Shown here: in pieces, positions 18,957 through 28,306 of the stretch
Layout: every line of letters starts with the position of its first letter
How positions within the stretch are numbered: position 1 is the stretch's first letter
Source: Fodinicurvata sediminis DSM 21159
GTDB lineage: Bacteria > Pseudomonadota > Alphaproteobacteria > Kiloniellales > DSM-21159
Assembly (NCBI RefSeq): GCF_000420625.1
Contig: NZ_ATVH01000011.1
Location: 62,001-126,000 of the forward strand
DNA length: 64,000 bases
Reading direction: 5' to 3'
Notes under the pieces: model-generated
What the model saw: the letters and a program-made list of their open reading frames with translations, nothing else
Told to the model about the DNA's origin: nothing
Database searches by the model: none
Program-made: the position numbers and the translations under genes

Positions 18957-21788
18957 TCAGGCCTCCTTTCCATCGGTTGTCTGTTCCTGAGCCTCGTAGG
19001 CCGCATCCGCACGCTTGCCAATACGCGACAGATTGGCCAGAGCCACCATGACGGCGCCGACAACGGTCAGGAAGACTCCAACGTCGAAGCCCAGGGCGGT
19101 CGCCAATTCGAACTCACCGATGACCGGCAAATGTACGTAAGTATAGTCACTGGTCAGGAAGGGGCGTCCGGCAAACCAGGCCCCAACTCCGGTCAAGCCC
19201 GCAGCCAGGACACCTGCTCCGATCAGGCCGTGATAGTCCAGCTTCAGCTTGTGTTGTGCCCAGGAAAATCCACTGGCCATGTATTGCATGAGAAGTGCGA
19301 TGGAAACAACAAGACCGGCAATGAACCCACCGCCCGGCTGGTTGTGGCCACGCAGGAAGATATACACGCCGACCATCAGCGCGAGTGGCAGAAGGACACG
19401 TGTTGCAATCACCAGGATAAAGGGGTGGGGGTCCATGGCGCGCATACCCTCGGGGACCCACTTGGACAGGCGCCGCTGAGCAGCACCATGGAGGGCACTG
19501 TCTAGAAGTGCATAGATGGCCAGGGCTGCAATGCCCAGAACGATGATCTCTCCGAAGGTGTCGAAGCCTCTGAAATCCACCAGGATGACATTTACGACAT
19601 TGGTGCCACCACCACCCGGCTTGGATTCTGCCAGATGGTAGTCCGAGATGCTTTCAAAGCCACGGGTGGTCACGGCATAGACCAGCCCTGCAACCCCCAG
19701 GCCGGCCAGTCCGGAAAGAACCAGATCCCTGAGTTTCCGCAAGCTTGAGCTTTCGCGTGGTGTCTCCTTGGGCAGGAAATTCAGGGCCAGCAGCATCAGG
19801 ACCACGGTTACGACCTCGACGGATATCTGCGTCAAGGCCAGGTCAGGCGCCGAGAAGTAGAAGAAGGTAAGCGAAACCACCATACCGACAACACCGATAA
19901 GGATCAGGGCAAACAGTCGGTTATGGTGGAACATCAATGTGGCGCCGAGGGACATGACCAGCAGCACCCAGGCCACAAGCCCGGGCCAATTGATCGGTAC
20001 CATGGATCGCTCGCCGGCGGCCAGGGGTGTGCTTCCAAGATAGCCAGCGAAACCGACGGCTATGATGGCTGAAACCATGACGGCCAGGTAGCGCTGCAAC
20101 GAACCGTTATGAGCAAGCTCCGTGATCTGCCTGCTGACATTGGCTATGGCCTCGATTATGGCCTCAAATATCACCTTGGCTTCAGGTCGAGGGAAGCTCT
20201 CGCGGAAGGATTTGGCGGGAAAGTAGAGGGCCATAAGGGTCAGGCCGCCCGCCAATGCAATCATGCTCATGAACAGGGCAGGTGTGAAACCGTGCCAGAT
20301 TGCCAGATGATAGTCTGGTGTATTTCCTCCGGTCACCGCACCGGTGGTGACCTTGACCAGCGGTTCGGCAATTAATCCCGGCAGAAGGCCGATCAGAACA
20401 ACCAGTGAAACCAGTATGGATACGGGAAGCCACATGCCGAAAGGTGGATCATGAGGCTTGTGCGGGTAATCGTTCCGGACAGGGCCGAGAAATGTGTGAA
20501 AGGCGAAACGTGCGGCATAGGCGACAGAGAAGAGTGCACCGAGCGTCGCGAAGACCGGAAGCACCCAATCCTGGCCCAAGTAAGAGGTGTGAACCGCCTC
20601 TTCGAGCATCATCTCCTTCGAAATGAAGCCGTTCAACAGGGGGATACCCGCCATTGAAGCGGCAGCAACCAGCGCCAGGGTTGCCGTTATCGGCATCAGG
20701 GTAAGCAAACCACCCAAACGCCGCATGTCACGCGTATGGGCTTCATGATCGACGATGCCGGCGCTCATGAAGAGGGCCGCCTTGAAGGTGGCATGATTGA
20801 TGATATGGAAGACGCCCGCCATCGCTGCCAGGGGTGTTCCGAACCCAAACAGCATGGTGATCAGGCCAAGGTGACTGACGGTCGAGAAGGCCAGAAGTCC
20901 CTTCAGGTCATCCTTGAAGATTGCGATCCAGGCGGAAACGATCATCGTGACAAGGCCGAAACTGGTCACGATGTAGAACCACTCGGGTGTGCCTGAAAGC
21001 GCCGGCCAGATGCGGGCCAGCAGGAAGACACCGGCCTTGACCATGGTTGCGGAGTGCAGGTAGGCGCTGACAGGTGTTGGCGCCGCCATGGCATGCGGCA
21101 ACCAGAAGTGCAGGGGGAACTGTGCAGACTTGGCAAATGCGCCGGTCAGGATGAGCAACAGGGCCGGAAGATAGAGGCTGGAACTGCGGATCTGGTCACC
21201 AGCCTGCAATATCTCACTCAAGTCATAGGAACCTGCAATCTGCCCCAGCAGAATCATGCCGCCTATCAGGGCCAGACCGCCACCACCGGTTACCGCCAGT
21301 GCCATGCGGGCGCCCTGGCGCGCTTCGGGCAGATGTCGCCAGTAGCCGATAAGAAGAAACGAGCTCAGACTGGTCAGTTCCCAGAAGATCAGGAGCAAGA
21401 GGATGTTGTCGGAGAGCACGATCCCGACCATCGCCCCCTGGAAAAGCATCAGGTAAACATAGAAGCGCCCCATGGGGTCCTTATGACTCAGGTAGAAGCG
21501 CGCATAGAGTATGATGAGCAGTCCGATTCCCAGGATCAGAAGTGCGAACAGGAATCCCAGGCCATCAAGGAAAAAGTTCACGTTCAGGCCAAGCTGGGGG
21601 AGCCACTCGAACCGGGCCTGTATGACCTGCCCAGAAAAGACAGCAGGCGCCTGGACCAGAAGCAGGACAAAAGCCACGAGCGTGAAGGCCCCGGTTCCAT
21701 AGGCACAAGCATTTCGGCCTGCGCGTATCAGGAAAGCCGGGAACAAGGCGCCGATGAATGGCAATAGGACAATCAGTGCGAGATTCAT
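18957..21788 (-). CDS. mnhA: Mrp/Mnh antiporter subunit A with fused MnhB domain
   Basis: Large NuoL-like subunit, 943 residues. The N-terminal two-thirds carries the proton-translocating core (GAFAKSAQFPLHFWLPHAMA, HATFKAALFMSAG) and a MnhA C-terminal extension. From about residue 780 an MnhB domain is fused in frame (LRGHNQPGGGFIAGLVVS). Such A-B fusions define the group-2 (six-gene, PhaA-type) Mrp complexes of alphaproteobacteria. ATG 21788 is chosen over the ATG at 21806 because an AGGGGA site precedes it. First gene of the operon. Confidence 0.96.
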   Translation of the reverse strand: MNLALIVLLPFIGALFPAFLIRAGRNACAYGTGAFTLVAFVLLLVQAPAVFSGQVIQARFEWLPQLGLNVNFFLDGLGFLFALLILGIGLLIILYARFYLSHKDPMGRFYVYLMLFQGAMVGIVLSDNILLLLIFWELTSLSSFLLIGYWRHLPEARQGARMALAVTGGGGLALIGGMILLGQIAGSYDLSEILQAGDQIRSSSLYLPALLLILTGAFAKSAQFPLHFWLPHAMAAPTPVSAYLHSATMVKAGVFLLARIWPALSGTPEWFYIVTSFGLVTMIVSAWIAIFKDDLKGLLAFSTVSHLGLITMLFGFGTPLAAMAGVFHIINHATFKAALFMSAGIVDHEAHTRDMRRLGGLLTLMPITATLALVAAASMAGIPLLNGFISKEMMLEEAVHTSYLGQDWVLPVFATLGALFSVAYAARFAFHTFLGPVRNDYPHKPHDPPFGMWLPVSILVSLVVLIGLLPGLIAEPLVKVTTGAVTGGNTPDYHLAIWHGFTPALFMSMIALAGGLTLMALYFPAKSFRESFPRPEAKVIFEAIIEAIANVSRQITELAHNGSLQRYLAVMVSAIIAVGFAGYLGSTPLAAGERSMVPINWPGLVAWVLLVMSLGATLMFHHNRLFALILIGVVGMVVSLTFFYFSAPDLALTQISVEVVTVVLMLLALNFLPKETPRESSSLRKLRDLVLSGLAGLGVAGLVYAVTTRGFESISDYHLAESKPGGGGTNVVNVILVDFRGFDTFGEIIVLGIAALAIYALLDSALHGAAQRRLSKWVPEGMRAMDPHPFILVIATRVLLPLALMVGVYIFLRGHNQPGGGFIAGLVVSIALLMQYMASGFSWAQHKLKLDYHGLIGAGVLAAGLTGVGAWFAGRPFLTSDYTYVHLPVIGEFELATALGFDVGVFLTVVGAVMVALANLSRIGKRADAAYEAQEQTTDGKEA

Positions 21789-21931
21789 GCTTCCCCTGCT
21801 AAGCACAAAGCGTTCTGTCCGGACGGCTTGGCCGCCATGAAGTGCCGCGCCAGATTAGTGACACGCGCGGCGGAATCAAGAAAACCCGTACATTGCGATA
21901 CGTTTTTTGCCGCCAAGCTTCGCTTCAGGGG

Positions 21932-22708
21932 CTATCGAGCGATGTCACTTTCTTCGGGCGACCAGGGCAACAGCAAGTGACAGAACCTGTCGGTCAGAAA
22001 GTAGAGCAATAGTGCCAGAACGGCCAAGACGACGAGTGCGGCAAACATGACATCGATCTGCATGCGCGCATTGGCATTCAGCATCAGATGTCCCAATCCG
22101 GCGCTGGAGCCGACCCATTCCCCTATAATGGCGCCTATCGGCGCAACAGCGGCTGCAACGCGCAGTCCGGATGCCAGGGCCGGCAAGGCGGCCAGTATTC
22201 GGACATGTCGGAATGTAGCCCATTTCGATGCGCCACAGGTTCGAGCAAGGTCCAGCCAACCGGTTTCCGTGCGTCGCAGTCCATCATGGAAGGATGTTGT
22301 CACGGGGAAGAAGATAATCAGGCTGGCCATGGCAATCTTGCTGGCCATTCCATAACCAAGCCATAGAACCAGAACAGGCGCCAGAGCGAACACGGGTATG
22401 GCCTGGCTCACGACCAGAACAGGAAGCAGCCAGAATCGCAGAGTTCTAAAGGTTGCGATCATCAGTGCGGAAATGATCCCGAACAGGCTTCCTATGAAAA
22501 ACCCCAGCAGTATCTCGGCAAGGGTTATGCCCGCATGGAAGGCCAGGCTGTCCCAACGCTTGAACAGTACAGCTCCAACCTGACTGGGTGCGGGTAGAAT
22601 ATAGGCCGGAGCACCTGTAACCCAGACCAGGGCCTGCCATAACACGAGGATGCCAATGAAAATCCCCAATGGCCGCAACCTTGCACCAATCTGTTTCACA
22701 CCAGACAT
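21932..22708 (-). CDS. thiX: ABC transporter permease, thiamine-precursor (HMP) type
   Basis: Integral membrane permease of the BPD_transp_1 family, 258 residues with about six membrane segments and the EAA-type cytoplasmic loop ARTCGASKWATFRHVRILAALPAL. Sequence style (PSQVGAVLFKRWDSL, GEWVGSSAGLGHLM) is that of the SsuC/TauC/ThiX group. It lies 4 nt after the ATPase gene and both are downstream of a TPP riboswitch, which points to import of hydroxymethylpyrimidine or a thiamine precursor. The symbol rests on this context. Confidence 0.8.
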   Translation of the reverse strand: MSGVKQIGARLRPLGIFIGILVLWQALVWVTGAPAYILPAPSQVGAVLFKRWDSLAFHAGITLAEILLGFFIGSLFGIISALMIATFRTLRFWLLPVLVVSQAIPVFALAPVLVLWLGYGMASKIAMASLIIFFPVTTSFHDGLRRTETGWLDLARTCGASKWATFRHVRILAALPALASGLRVAAAVAPIGAIIGEWVGSSAGLGHLMLNANARMQIDVMFAALVVLAVLALLLYFLTDRFCHLLLPWSPEESDIAR

Positions 22709-22712
22709 GAAA

Positions 22713-23462
22713 TCAGTTGCTCTCTGCGGCCAAATGCTGGCGTGCTCCGCGCAGGCTATTGATCAACTGCGTCTGTAGGCTTGTTATCTCCGGACTGTCG
22801 ATATCCCGAGGGGGCCGCTGGGTGAGTTCTATCTGCTCGGCTATGTGAACAGGCTGGCCGGCAAGCACGATCAGGCGATGACCCAGTCGCAAGGCTTCCA
22901 GTGGATCGTGTGTCACCAGAAGGACCGTCCTGTCGCGAAGCAGTTCGGCGGTCAGCTCCTGAAGCTCAAGCCGCGTTATGGAGTCGACGGCGGAAAACGG
23001 CTCGTCCATCAGGATTATCTGTCGATCCTGATATAGGGTGCGTGCAAGTGCAGCCCTTTGGCGCATGCCACCGGACAGAGTTGCGGGAAGTTTTGCTTCG
23101 TGCCCATTCAGGCCAACAAGCTGCAAGAGGTGCCTGGCACGCTCCATGTCGACAGGACGCCCTGCCAGGCGGTCGGGCAGTACGACATTGTCTACAAGCT
23201 TCAGCCAGGGCAGCAACAGGTCCTGCTGGGCCATATAGGCAAGTTGTCCAACAAGGAAGGTCTGATCCTCACTGGATACGCATCCACTTGCACCACGTTC
23301 CAGCCCTGCTATGACGCGCAGCAAGCTGCTTTTCCCGACACCGGAGGGCCCGAGCAAACAGCTTGTCAATCCGGCTGGAAGTTCAAGATTGAATTCCTGG
23401 AACAGCGGCTGCCCCTTGTAGGACAAGCTGATTCCCTTGAGTGATATGGCAGATGCGGACAT
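22713..23462 (-). CDS. thiZ: ABC transporter ATP-binding protein, thiamine-precursor (HMP) type
   Basis: 249-residue ATPase with Walker A GPSGVGKSS, Q-loop AYMAQQDLLLPW, signature LSGGMRQRAALA, Walker B IILMDEPFSAVD and the switch His in LLVTHDPLEAL. First gene after the TPP riboswitch, whose 3' end is 9 nt from its start codon. Partner permease follows. No periplasmic binding-protein gene is next to the pair, so that component must be encoded elsewhere or be absent. Confidence 0.82.
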   Translation of the reverse strand: MSASAISLKGISLSYKGQPLFQEFNLELPAGLTSCLLGPSGVGKSSLLRVIAGLERGASGCVSSEDQTFLVGQLAYMAQQDLLLPWLKLVDNVVLPDRLAGRPVDMERARHLLQLVGLNGHEAKLPATLSGGMRQRAALARTLYQDRQIILMDEPFSAVDSITRLELQELTAELLRDRTVLLVTHDPLEALRLGHRLIVLAGQPVHIAEQIELTQRPPRDIDSPEITSLQTQLINSLRGARQHLAAESN

Positions 23463-23471
23463 GAAGAGACA

Positions 23472-23553
23472 CGCTTCCTACGCCGGCATGAACCGGATCA
23501 GGTTCTGGGGTCGCACTTTAGTGGTGCCTCTCAGCCTTGGCGGCTCCCCCGGT
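23472..23553 (-). ncRNA. TPP riboswitch (THI element)
   Basis: Read on the minus strand, the element has GGGGGAGCC, CTGAGAGG, GAACCTGATC and TCATGCCGGCGTAGGAAG-like blocks in the order and spacing of the thiamine pyrophosphate aptamer. It sits directly ahead of the ATPase gene. The AGGAAG at the 3' end (plus positions 23474-23479) is the only plausible ribosome site for the ATPase and lies inside the aptamer closing stem, so ligand binding probably blocks translation initiation directly. Confidence 0.93.
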
Positions 23554-23635
23554 GATATGATTGGCACTATGCCCGCAGTCCAGGGACATGCCAAGTGGTT
23601 CGTTATATCGTGAAGGGGCAAGGTTTAATGGAACG

Positions 23636-24772
23636 ATGATGAAGGATAAGACCGCGCCCCGGTTCATCGGCAGCGAGATTTACCGAAACTCCAGCTATGG
23701 CCGCCTGCATCCGCTGGCCATACCGCGCGTATCCACTTGCATGGATCTCTGCAGGGCCTTGGGCTGGTTGCCGGATGAAGTTTATGTCGACAGCCCGCGG
23801 GCCACGCCTGCACAGCTCGCCCGCTTCCATCAACCGGACTATATTGCAGCGGTCAAGCAGGCCGAGCAGACCCAACATTGTAGTGATGAGGTCAAGCAAC
23901 GCTATGCGCTGGGCATGAATGGAAACCCGGTATTTCCTGAGATCTTCAGCCGACCGGCAACGGCTTGCGGTGCATCGATTGCCGCAGCTGATTGGGTCCT
24001 GAATGATATTCCAGTCCATAGCCCGGCCGGCGGGACGCACCATGGCCGTCGCGGCCATGCCAGCGGCTTCTGTTACTTCAATGACCCTGTGCTAGGAATA
24101 CTGAGCCTTCTTGATAGAGGGGCAGCATCGGTTTTCTACCTGGATATAGATGCGCATCACGGTGATGGGGTGCAGGATGCCTTCCATGATGATGAACGGG
24201 TTTTCACCCTTTCCATCCACGAGGCCAACAGGTGGCCCATGAACAGAAACGATGCCGCCACTGGACCGGGAAGTCTAGTGGACAGGGCCTCGGGGCATGC
24301 GCGGAACATCCCCGTGCCCGAGGGCTTCAACGACAGCGAATTCGCCTTTCTGATGGAAGCTGCCGTGCTGCCCTTGATCGAGCGTGTGGCGCCCGAAGTC
24401 ATTGTGCTTCAGTGCGGCGCCGATGCCCTGCATGAAGATCCTCTCAGTCGCCTCAGTCTCTCCAATCTTTCCCTCTGGAATACTGTTGCGAATATGAAGT
24501 TGGTAACACGTAAGCTGCTGGTGCTGGGCGGTGGTGGGTATAATCCCTGGTGCGTGGCGCGTGCCTGGAGCGGTGTATGGGCTACTTTGAACGGGCTTGA
24601 TGTTCCAGATTACCTGCCAGCGCAGGCACGCGCTATTCTGTCGAGTCTGACATGGCGCCATAGCTGGGGCAGGAATCCCCCTGAACACTGGATTGATAGA
24701 CTTGCCGATAGACCACGCTATGGTGCGGTTCGTGCCGAAATCAGGTCTGCAGCGCAGACTGTACTGTCGTAG
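23636..24772 (+). CDS. Histone deacetylase/AcuC-family amidohydrolase
   Basis: Zinc-dependent deacetylase-fold enzyme, 378 residues. Class I/II HDAC motifs are clear: THHGRRGHASGFCYFND, VFYLDIDAHHGDGVQDAF (zinc ligands), LQCGADAL and LGGGGYNPWCVARAW. Bacterial relatives act on acetyl-CoA synthetase (AcuC), acetylpolyamines or unknown acyl amides; the substrate is not determined by sequence. ATG 23636 or 23639 are likely starts. Divergent from the thiamine transporter operon and followed by the DUF192 gene after 9 nt. Confidence 0.88.
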   Translation: MMKDKTAPRFIGSEIYRNSSYGRLHPLAIPRVSTCMDLCRALGWLPDEVYVDSPRATPAQLARFHQPDYIAAVKQAEQTQHCSDEVKQRYALGMNGNPVFPEIFSRPATACGASIAAADWVLNDIPVHSPAGGTHHGRRGHASGFCYFNDPVLGILSLLDRGAASVFYLDIDAHHGDGVQDAFHDDERVFTLSIHEANRWPMNRNDAATGPGSLVDRASGHARNIPVPEGFNDSEFAFLMEAAVLPLIERVAPEVIVLQCGADALHEDPLSRLSLSNLSLWNTVANMKLVTRKLLVLGGGGYNPWCVARAWSGVWATLNGLDVPDYLPAQARAILSSLTWRHSWGRNPPEHWIDRLADRPRYGAVRAEIRSAAQTVLS

Positions 24773-24781
24773 GACTATTGA

Positions 24782-25240
24782 ATGAAAATAGTATATTATA
24801 CATTATTCCTTATAGTTTTTATCTGCTTCTCGGGAGGCTACCCGGCCATATCGCAGGAGCAGGAAACACAGGAACTGCTCATAGAGACAGCGGAAGGGGA
24901 AAAGCACACATTTCAAGTCGAGCTGGCCAGAACGGCCTCCGAACGTGCGCAGGGATTGATGTACAGACGTTCCATGGATGAAGACGCCGGTATGTTGTTC
25001 ATCTATCCGCGTGCTCAGCACATATCCATGTGGATGAAAAACACCTTCATTCCCCTGGACATGCTTTTCATCAATGAAGACGGGAACATCATCCGCATTG
25101 CCGAACGCACCGTTCCGCACTCAACCCAGTCGATTCCTTCTGGAGGGCGGGCCAGAGCTGTCCTGGAAATCAATGCAGGCATGAGTGACCGGCTGGGCAT
25201 TTCCGAAGGCGACAGGGTGAACCACCCGGCTTTTGAATAG
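24782..25240 (+). CDS. DUF192 family secreted protein
   Basis: 152 residues with a signal peptide (hydrophobic core LFLIVFICFSGGY, cleavage near AISQE) followed by a single DUF192 domain: ELARTASERAQGLMYRRSM, GMLFIYP, MWMKNTFIPLDMLFI, and INAGMSDRLGI. Function of the family is unknown. The 5' end is AT-rich compared with neighbours. It probably shares a transcript with the deacetylase gene 9 nt upstream. Confidence 0.9.
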   Translation: MKIVYYTLFLIVFICFSGGYPAISQEQETQELLIETAEGEKHTFQVELARTASERAQGLMYRRSMDEDAGMLFIYPRAQHISMWMKNTFIPLDMLFINEDGNIIRIAERTVPHSTQSIPSGGRARAVLEINAGMSDRLGISEGDRVNHPAFE

Positions 25241-25253
25241 GCGCCAAGGCTGT

Positions 25254-25919
25254 CTATTTTTTTATTGCCAGCGTCAAGCCATCTGCCAGAGGCAGCATGG
25301 ACAGATTGATCCTCTGGTCAGCTGCCAGCTTTTCATTGAAACTCTTGAGCGCGCGGGTTGCCGCACTTTCATCATCTGATGATTTCGCGACACGGCCACT
25401 CCAGAGCACATTGTCTGCCATCAACAGACCGCCGGTGCGAAGCAAGGACAGCGATTTCTCGTAATACTGCTGATAATTTTCCTTGTCGGCGTCCAGGAAA
25501 CAGAAGTCATAGGAAGCTTCCTGGCCATCCAGGAGCAGCTGGTCCAGGGTTTCCAGTGCGGGAGCAAGGCGTAAGTCCATCTTGTGACGCAAGCCGGATT
25601 CTTCCCAGTAGCGCTGAGCAATGGCCGTGTACTCCGCGCTGATATCGCAGCAGACGATCGATCCGTCATCAGGCAGGATTTCGGCGAAACAAAGAGCGCT
25701 GTAGCCCGTGAAGGTTCCCACCTCCAGGCCACGTTTCGCCTTCATGAGCTGCAACAACAAAGCCATGAACTGGCCCTGTTCCGGCATGATCTGCATCTGT
25801 GAATCTGGCAATTCTGCCGTTTCCTCGCGAAGAGCACGCCTGATCTCGGTTTCCCTCAGAGAGACATTTCTCATATAGGCGAACAGTTCGGACGTAACCT
25901 GAATGTGTTCCGTGGACAA
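25254..25919 (-). CDS. SAM-dependent O-methyltransferase (catechol/caffeoyl-CoA type)
   Basis: 221-residue class I methyltransferase of the Methyltransf_3 family. SAM site GLEVGTFTGYSALCFAE, acidic residue VCCDIS, and metal-binding FCFLDADKENY followed by LMADNVLWSG. Substrate unknown. The start is taken at TTG 25919 because AGGGAG lies 6-7 nt before it and the family usually begins at this point (STEHIQVTSEL); the frame to ATG 25979 would run into prfC. Confidence 0.87.
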   Translation of the reverse strand: MSTEHIQVTSELFAYMRNVSLRETEIRRALREETAELPDSQMQIMPEQGQFMALLLQLMKAKRGLEVGTFTGYSALCFAEILPDDGSIVCCDISAEYTAIAQRYWEESGLRHKMDLRLAPALETLDQLLLDGQEASYDFCFLDADKENYQQYYEKSLSLLRTGGLLMADNVLWSGRVAKSSDDESAATRALKSFNEKLAADQRINLSMLPLADGLTLAIKK

Positions 25920-25953
25920 GTTTTTCTCCCTGAACTTTCGTTCGCCTGCCCAA

Positions 25954-27576
25954 TCAGACTGCTCCGTCGCGGGTTGCAAGGAAACTCAAGGCAGGATTGC
26001 TGTCCTGCGCATCCTGAAGGTGCCAGGCATTGCGTGCCATGAAGACCAGTTCGCCTTCGTGATCCTCGGCAATATTCACACGATTGGAATCAACGAATCC
26101 CTTCAAGTCAGCGGAATCATCAGCCTCGAGCCAACGGGCCGTGAAATAGATCGTGGGCTCAAAGACAACCGGGATGTCGTATTCCGTCCGGATACGGTCT
26201 GCCATGACATCGAACTGCAGCGCACCGACCACACCCACGATCCAGTCGGCCCCCATCATGGGCTTGAAGACACGTGCGGCACCTTCCTCAGCAAGTTGCT
26301 GAAGGGCGCGGCCCAGGTGCTTGGCCTTCAGGGGATCCTTTGGCCGGACCTTCTGCAGGAGCTCGGGCGCGAAGGCCGGCAGGCCCTTGAAGTGCAATTC
26401 CTCGCCTTCGGTCAGGCTTTCGCCCAGATGCAAGTTTCCATGATTGGGGATGCCGATAACATCTCCCGCCCAGGCCTCTTCCGCCAGTTCCCGGTCCTGG
26501 GCGAGAAACAGCAAGGGATTATGGATATTGAGGGTTTTTCCCGTACGCACCTGCTTCATCTTGAGGCCGCGCTTGAAGTGACCGGAGGCAAGGCGAACGA
26601 AGGCAATACGATCGCGATGCTTCGGATCCATATTGGCCTGAATCTTGAAGACAAAGCCGGAAACCTTTGGATCGGAAGGCAAAACCATACGTTCGGAGGC
26701 AACCTGAGGACGCGGGGGTGGGGCCAGGCGTCCTACGCCTTCAAGCAGCTCCCGGACACCGAAATTGTTGATGGCACTGCCAAAATACACGGGTGTCTGA
26801 TGTCCGCCCAGGTATTCCTGGAGATCGAATTCCGGGCAAAGCCCGCGGGCCATTTCCACGCCCTCACGGAATTCGGCCAGGGTATCTGCGGGCAGCAGTT
26901 CATCCAGTTTCGGGTCGTCCACGCCTTTGCAGGATTCGCCTTCGTCCGGTTTCTCTCCTTTGCTCCGATCGATCAGGATCAACTGATCCTTGAACAGGTC
27001 ATAGCATCCCTTGAAACGACGGCCCATGCCGATTGGCCAGCTTGCCGGTGTCACCGAGAGGGCCAGTTTCTCCTCGATTTCCTCGAGCAGTTCGAAGGGG
27101 TCGCGGCTTTCTCGGTCCAGCTTGTTTATGAAGGTGATGATCGGAACGTTTCTCAGGCGGCAAACTTCGAAGAGTTTCAAGGTCTGGGCTTCGATACCCT
27201 TGGCGGCGTCCAGCACCATGACGGCGGAATCAACGGCCGTCAGTGTGCGGTAGGTGTCTTCAGAGAAGTCTTCGTGGCCGGGCGTATCCAGCAGGTTGAA
27301 GGTATTGTCCCCATAATCATAGGTCATCACGGAGGTGCCCACGGAAATGCCGCGTTCGCGTTCGACCTTCATCCAGTCGGAATGTGCACCACGTCTTTGA
27401 GCGCCTTTAGCCTTGACCGCACCGGCCAGCTGGATCGCGCCTCCGAATAGCAGCAGCTTCTCGGTCAGCGTGGTTTTTCCTGCGTCAGGGTGCGAAATGA
27501 TCGCGAAGGTTCGCCTGCGATCAACCTCGGGAGGCAGGGGCTTACCTGTGGTTTGCTGGGTGGCTTGATCGTTCAT
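25954..27576 (-). CDS. prfC: Peptide chain release factor 3
   Basis: Translational GTPase that removes RF1/RF2 after peptide release. 540 residues. G1 [17 protein letters not shown]3 [16 protein letters not shown]4 [13 protein letters not shown], then domains II and III with [16 protein letters not shown] and GALQFDV. The start at ATG 27576 gives the normal N-terminus; the longer frame to 27645 adds an unrelated leader. Confidence 0.97.
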   Translation of the reverse strand: MNDQATQQTTGKPLPPEVDRRRTFAIISHPDAGKTTLTEKLLLFGGAIQLAGAVKAKGAQRRGAHSDWMKVERERGISVGTSVMTYDYGDNTFNLLDTPGHEDFSEDTYRTLTAVDSAVMVLDAAKGIEAQTLKLFEVCRLRNVPIITFINKLDRESRDPFELLEEIEEKLALSVTPASWPIGMGRRFKGCYDLFKDQLILIDRSKGEKPDEGESCKGVDDPKLDELLPADTLAEFREGVEMARGLCPEFDLQEYLGGHQTPVYFGSAINNFGVRELLEGVGRLAPPPRPQVASERMVLPSDPKVSGFVFKIQANMDPKHRDRIAFVRLASGHFKRGLKMKQVRTGKTLNIHNPLLFLAQDRELAEEAWAGDVIGIPNHGNLHLGESLTEGEELHFKGLPAFAPELLQKVRPKDPLKAKHLGRALQQLAEEGAARVFKPMMGADWIVGVVGALQFDVMADRIRTEYDIPVVFEPTIYFTARWLEADDSADLKGFVDSNRVNIAEDHEGELVFMARNAWHLQDAQDSNPALSFLATRDGAV

Positions 27577-27668
27577 GATTGTCCTGAAGCTCCGATTGCC
27601 TTGGGGGTGTATCCCAAAACGTCCCTGTGGAAAAGGCTGCTGCATTCAGCAAAACATGAGTCTCGTGC

Positions 27669-27697
27669 TTGCCAGTCACCTTGCGAACGCATAATTT
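27669..27697 (+). promoter_or_regulatory. Promoter of tRNA-Pro
   Basis: TTGCCA (27669-27674), a 17-nt spacer, and TAATTT (27692-27697) lie 15 nt before the mature tRNA. Spacing and position fit a sigma-70 type promoter. Confidence 0.55.
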
Positions 27698-27711
27698 GCG
27701 GATCATCAGAT

Positions 27712-27788
27712 CGGGGCGTAGCGCAGTCTGGTAGCGCATCTGCTTTGGGAGCAGAGGGTCGCAGGTTCAAATCCTGCCGCCCCGACCA
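27712..27788 (+). tRNA. tRNA-Pro (TGG)
   Basis: 77 nt including an encoded CCA. Acceptor arms CGGGGCG and CGCCCCG pair; the D loop AGCGCAGTCTGGTAGCGC, anticodon loop TTTGGGA (anticodon TGG) and T arm GGTTCAAATCC are all standard. Confidence 0.96.
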
Positions 27789-27853
27789 GGTTATACACCG
27801 CGGGAAGCCAGTTCAGGTGGCTTGGGCGGAAGCAGGACAGACGAGGGATAGCG

Positions 27854-28159
27854 ATGCAGGTGCGTATCTATCAGATGCCAAAAACGGCAATGCAGTCAGG
27901 TCGTGCGTTGACCAAGCGCTGGGTTCTGGAATTCGAACCACAGGAGTCCTCTTCCATCGAACCGCTCATGGGATGGAGTTCATCGCGTGACACGCGCCAG
28001 CAACTGCGCATTTGGTTTGATACGCGAGAAGAGGCCGAAGAGTACGCCCGCAAAAAGGGCTACATGTATACCGTCGACCATCAGCATGAACGCGAGATTC
28101 ATCCCAAGGCCTATGCGGACAACTTCAAGTACTCTCGCCTGCTGCGCTGGACGCACTGA
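27854..28159 (+). CDS. ETC complex I accessory subunit (NDUFS4/18-kDa type)
   Basis: 101-residue protein of the ETC_C1_NDUFA4 family, the alphaproteobacterial homologue of mitochondrial NDUFS4, a peripheral subunit stabilising the NADH-binding arm of complex I. Motifs are VRIYQMPKTAMQSG, WVLEFEP and MGWSSSRDTRQQ, ending with PKAYADNFKYSRLLRWTH. Located between two tRNA genes, as often seen in this class. Confidence 0.93.
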   Translation: MQVRIYQMPKTAMQSGRALTKRWVLEFEPQESSSIEPLMGWSSSRDTRQQLRIWFDTREEAEEYARKKGYMYTVDHQHEREIHPKAYADNFKYSRLLRWTH

Positions 28160-28180
28160 CTTGCCGGAGTGGCTATTGAA

Positions 28181-28257
28181 GACCCCGTAGCTCAGCTGGA
28201 TAGAGCAAGTGCCTTCTAAGCACTAGGTCGCAGGTTCAAATCCTGCCGGGGTCACCA
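28181..28257 (+). tRNA. tRNA-Arg (TCT)
   Basis: 77 nt with encoded CCA. Acceptor GACCCCG pairs with CGGGGTC; anticodon loop CTTCTAA gives TCT; T arm GGTTCAAATCC is standard. Confidence 0.96.
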
Positions 28258-28306
28258 ATTTCTAAAGGTCCATTCCGGCTGGCCTGATTGTCTGGAAAAC
28301 GGATGG

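Noticed and set aside
21054-21767. Plus-strand open frame of 237 codons opposite mnhA
   Set aside because: Low-complexity Gln/Arg-rich product, typical of a reversed membrane-protein gene.
25903-27450. Long plus-strand open frame of 515 codons opposite prfC
   Set aside because: Antisense to a highly conserved release-factor gene. The product has no known motifs.
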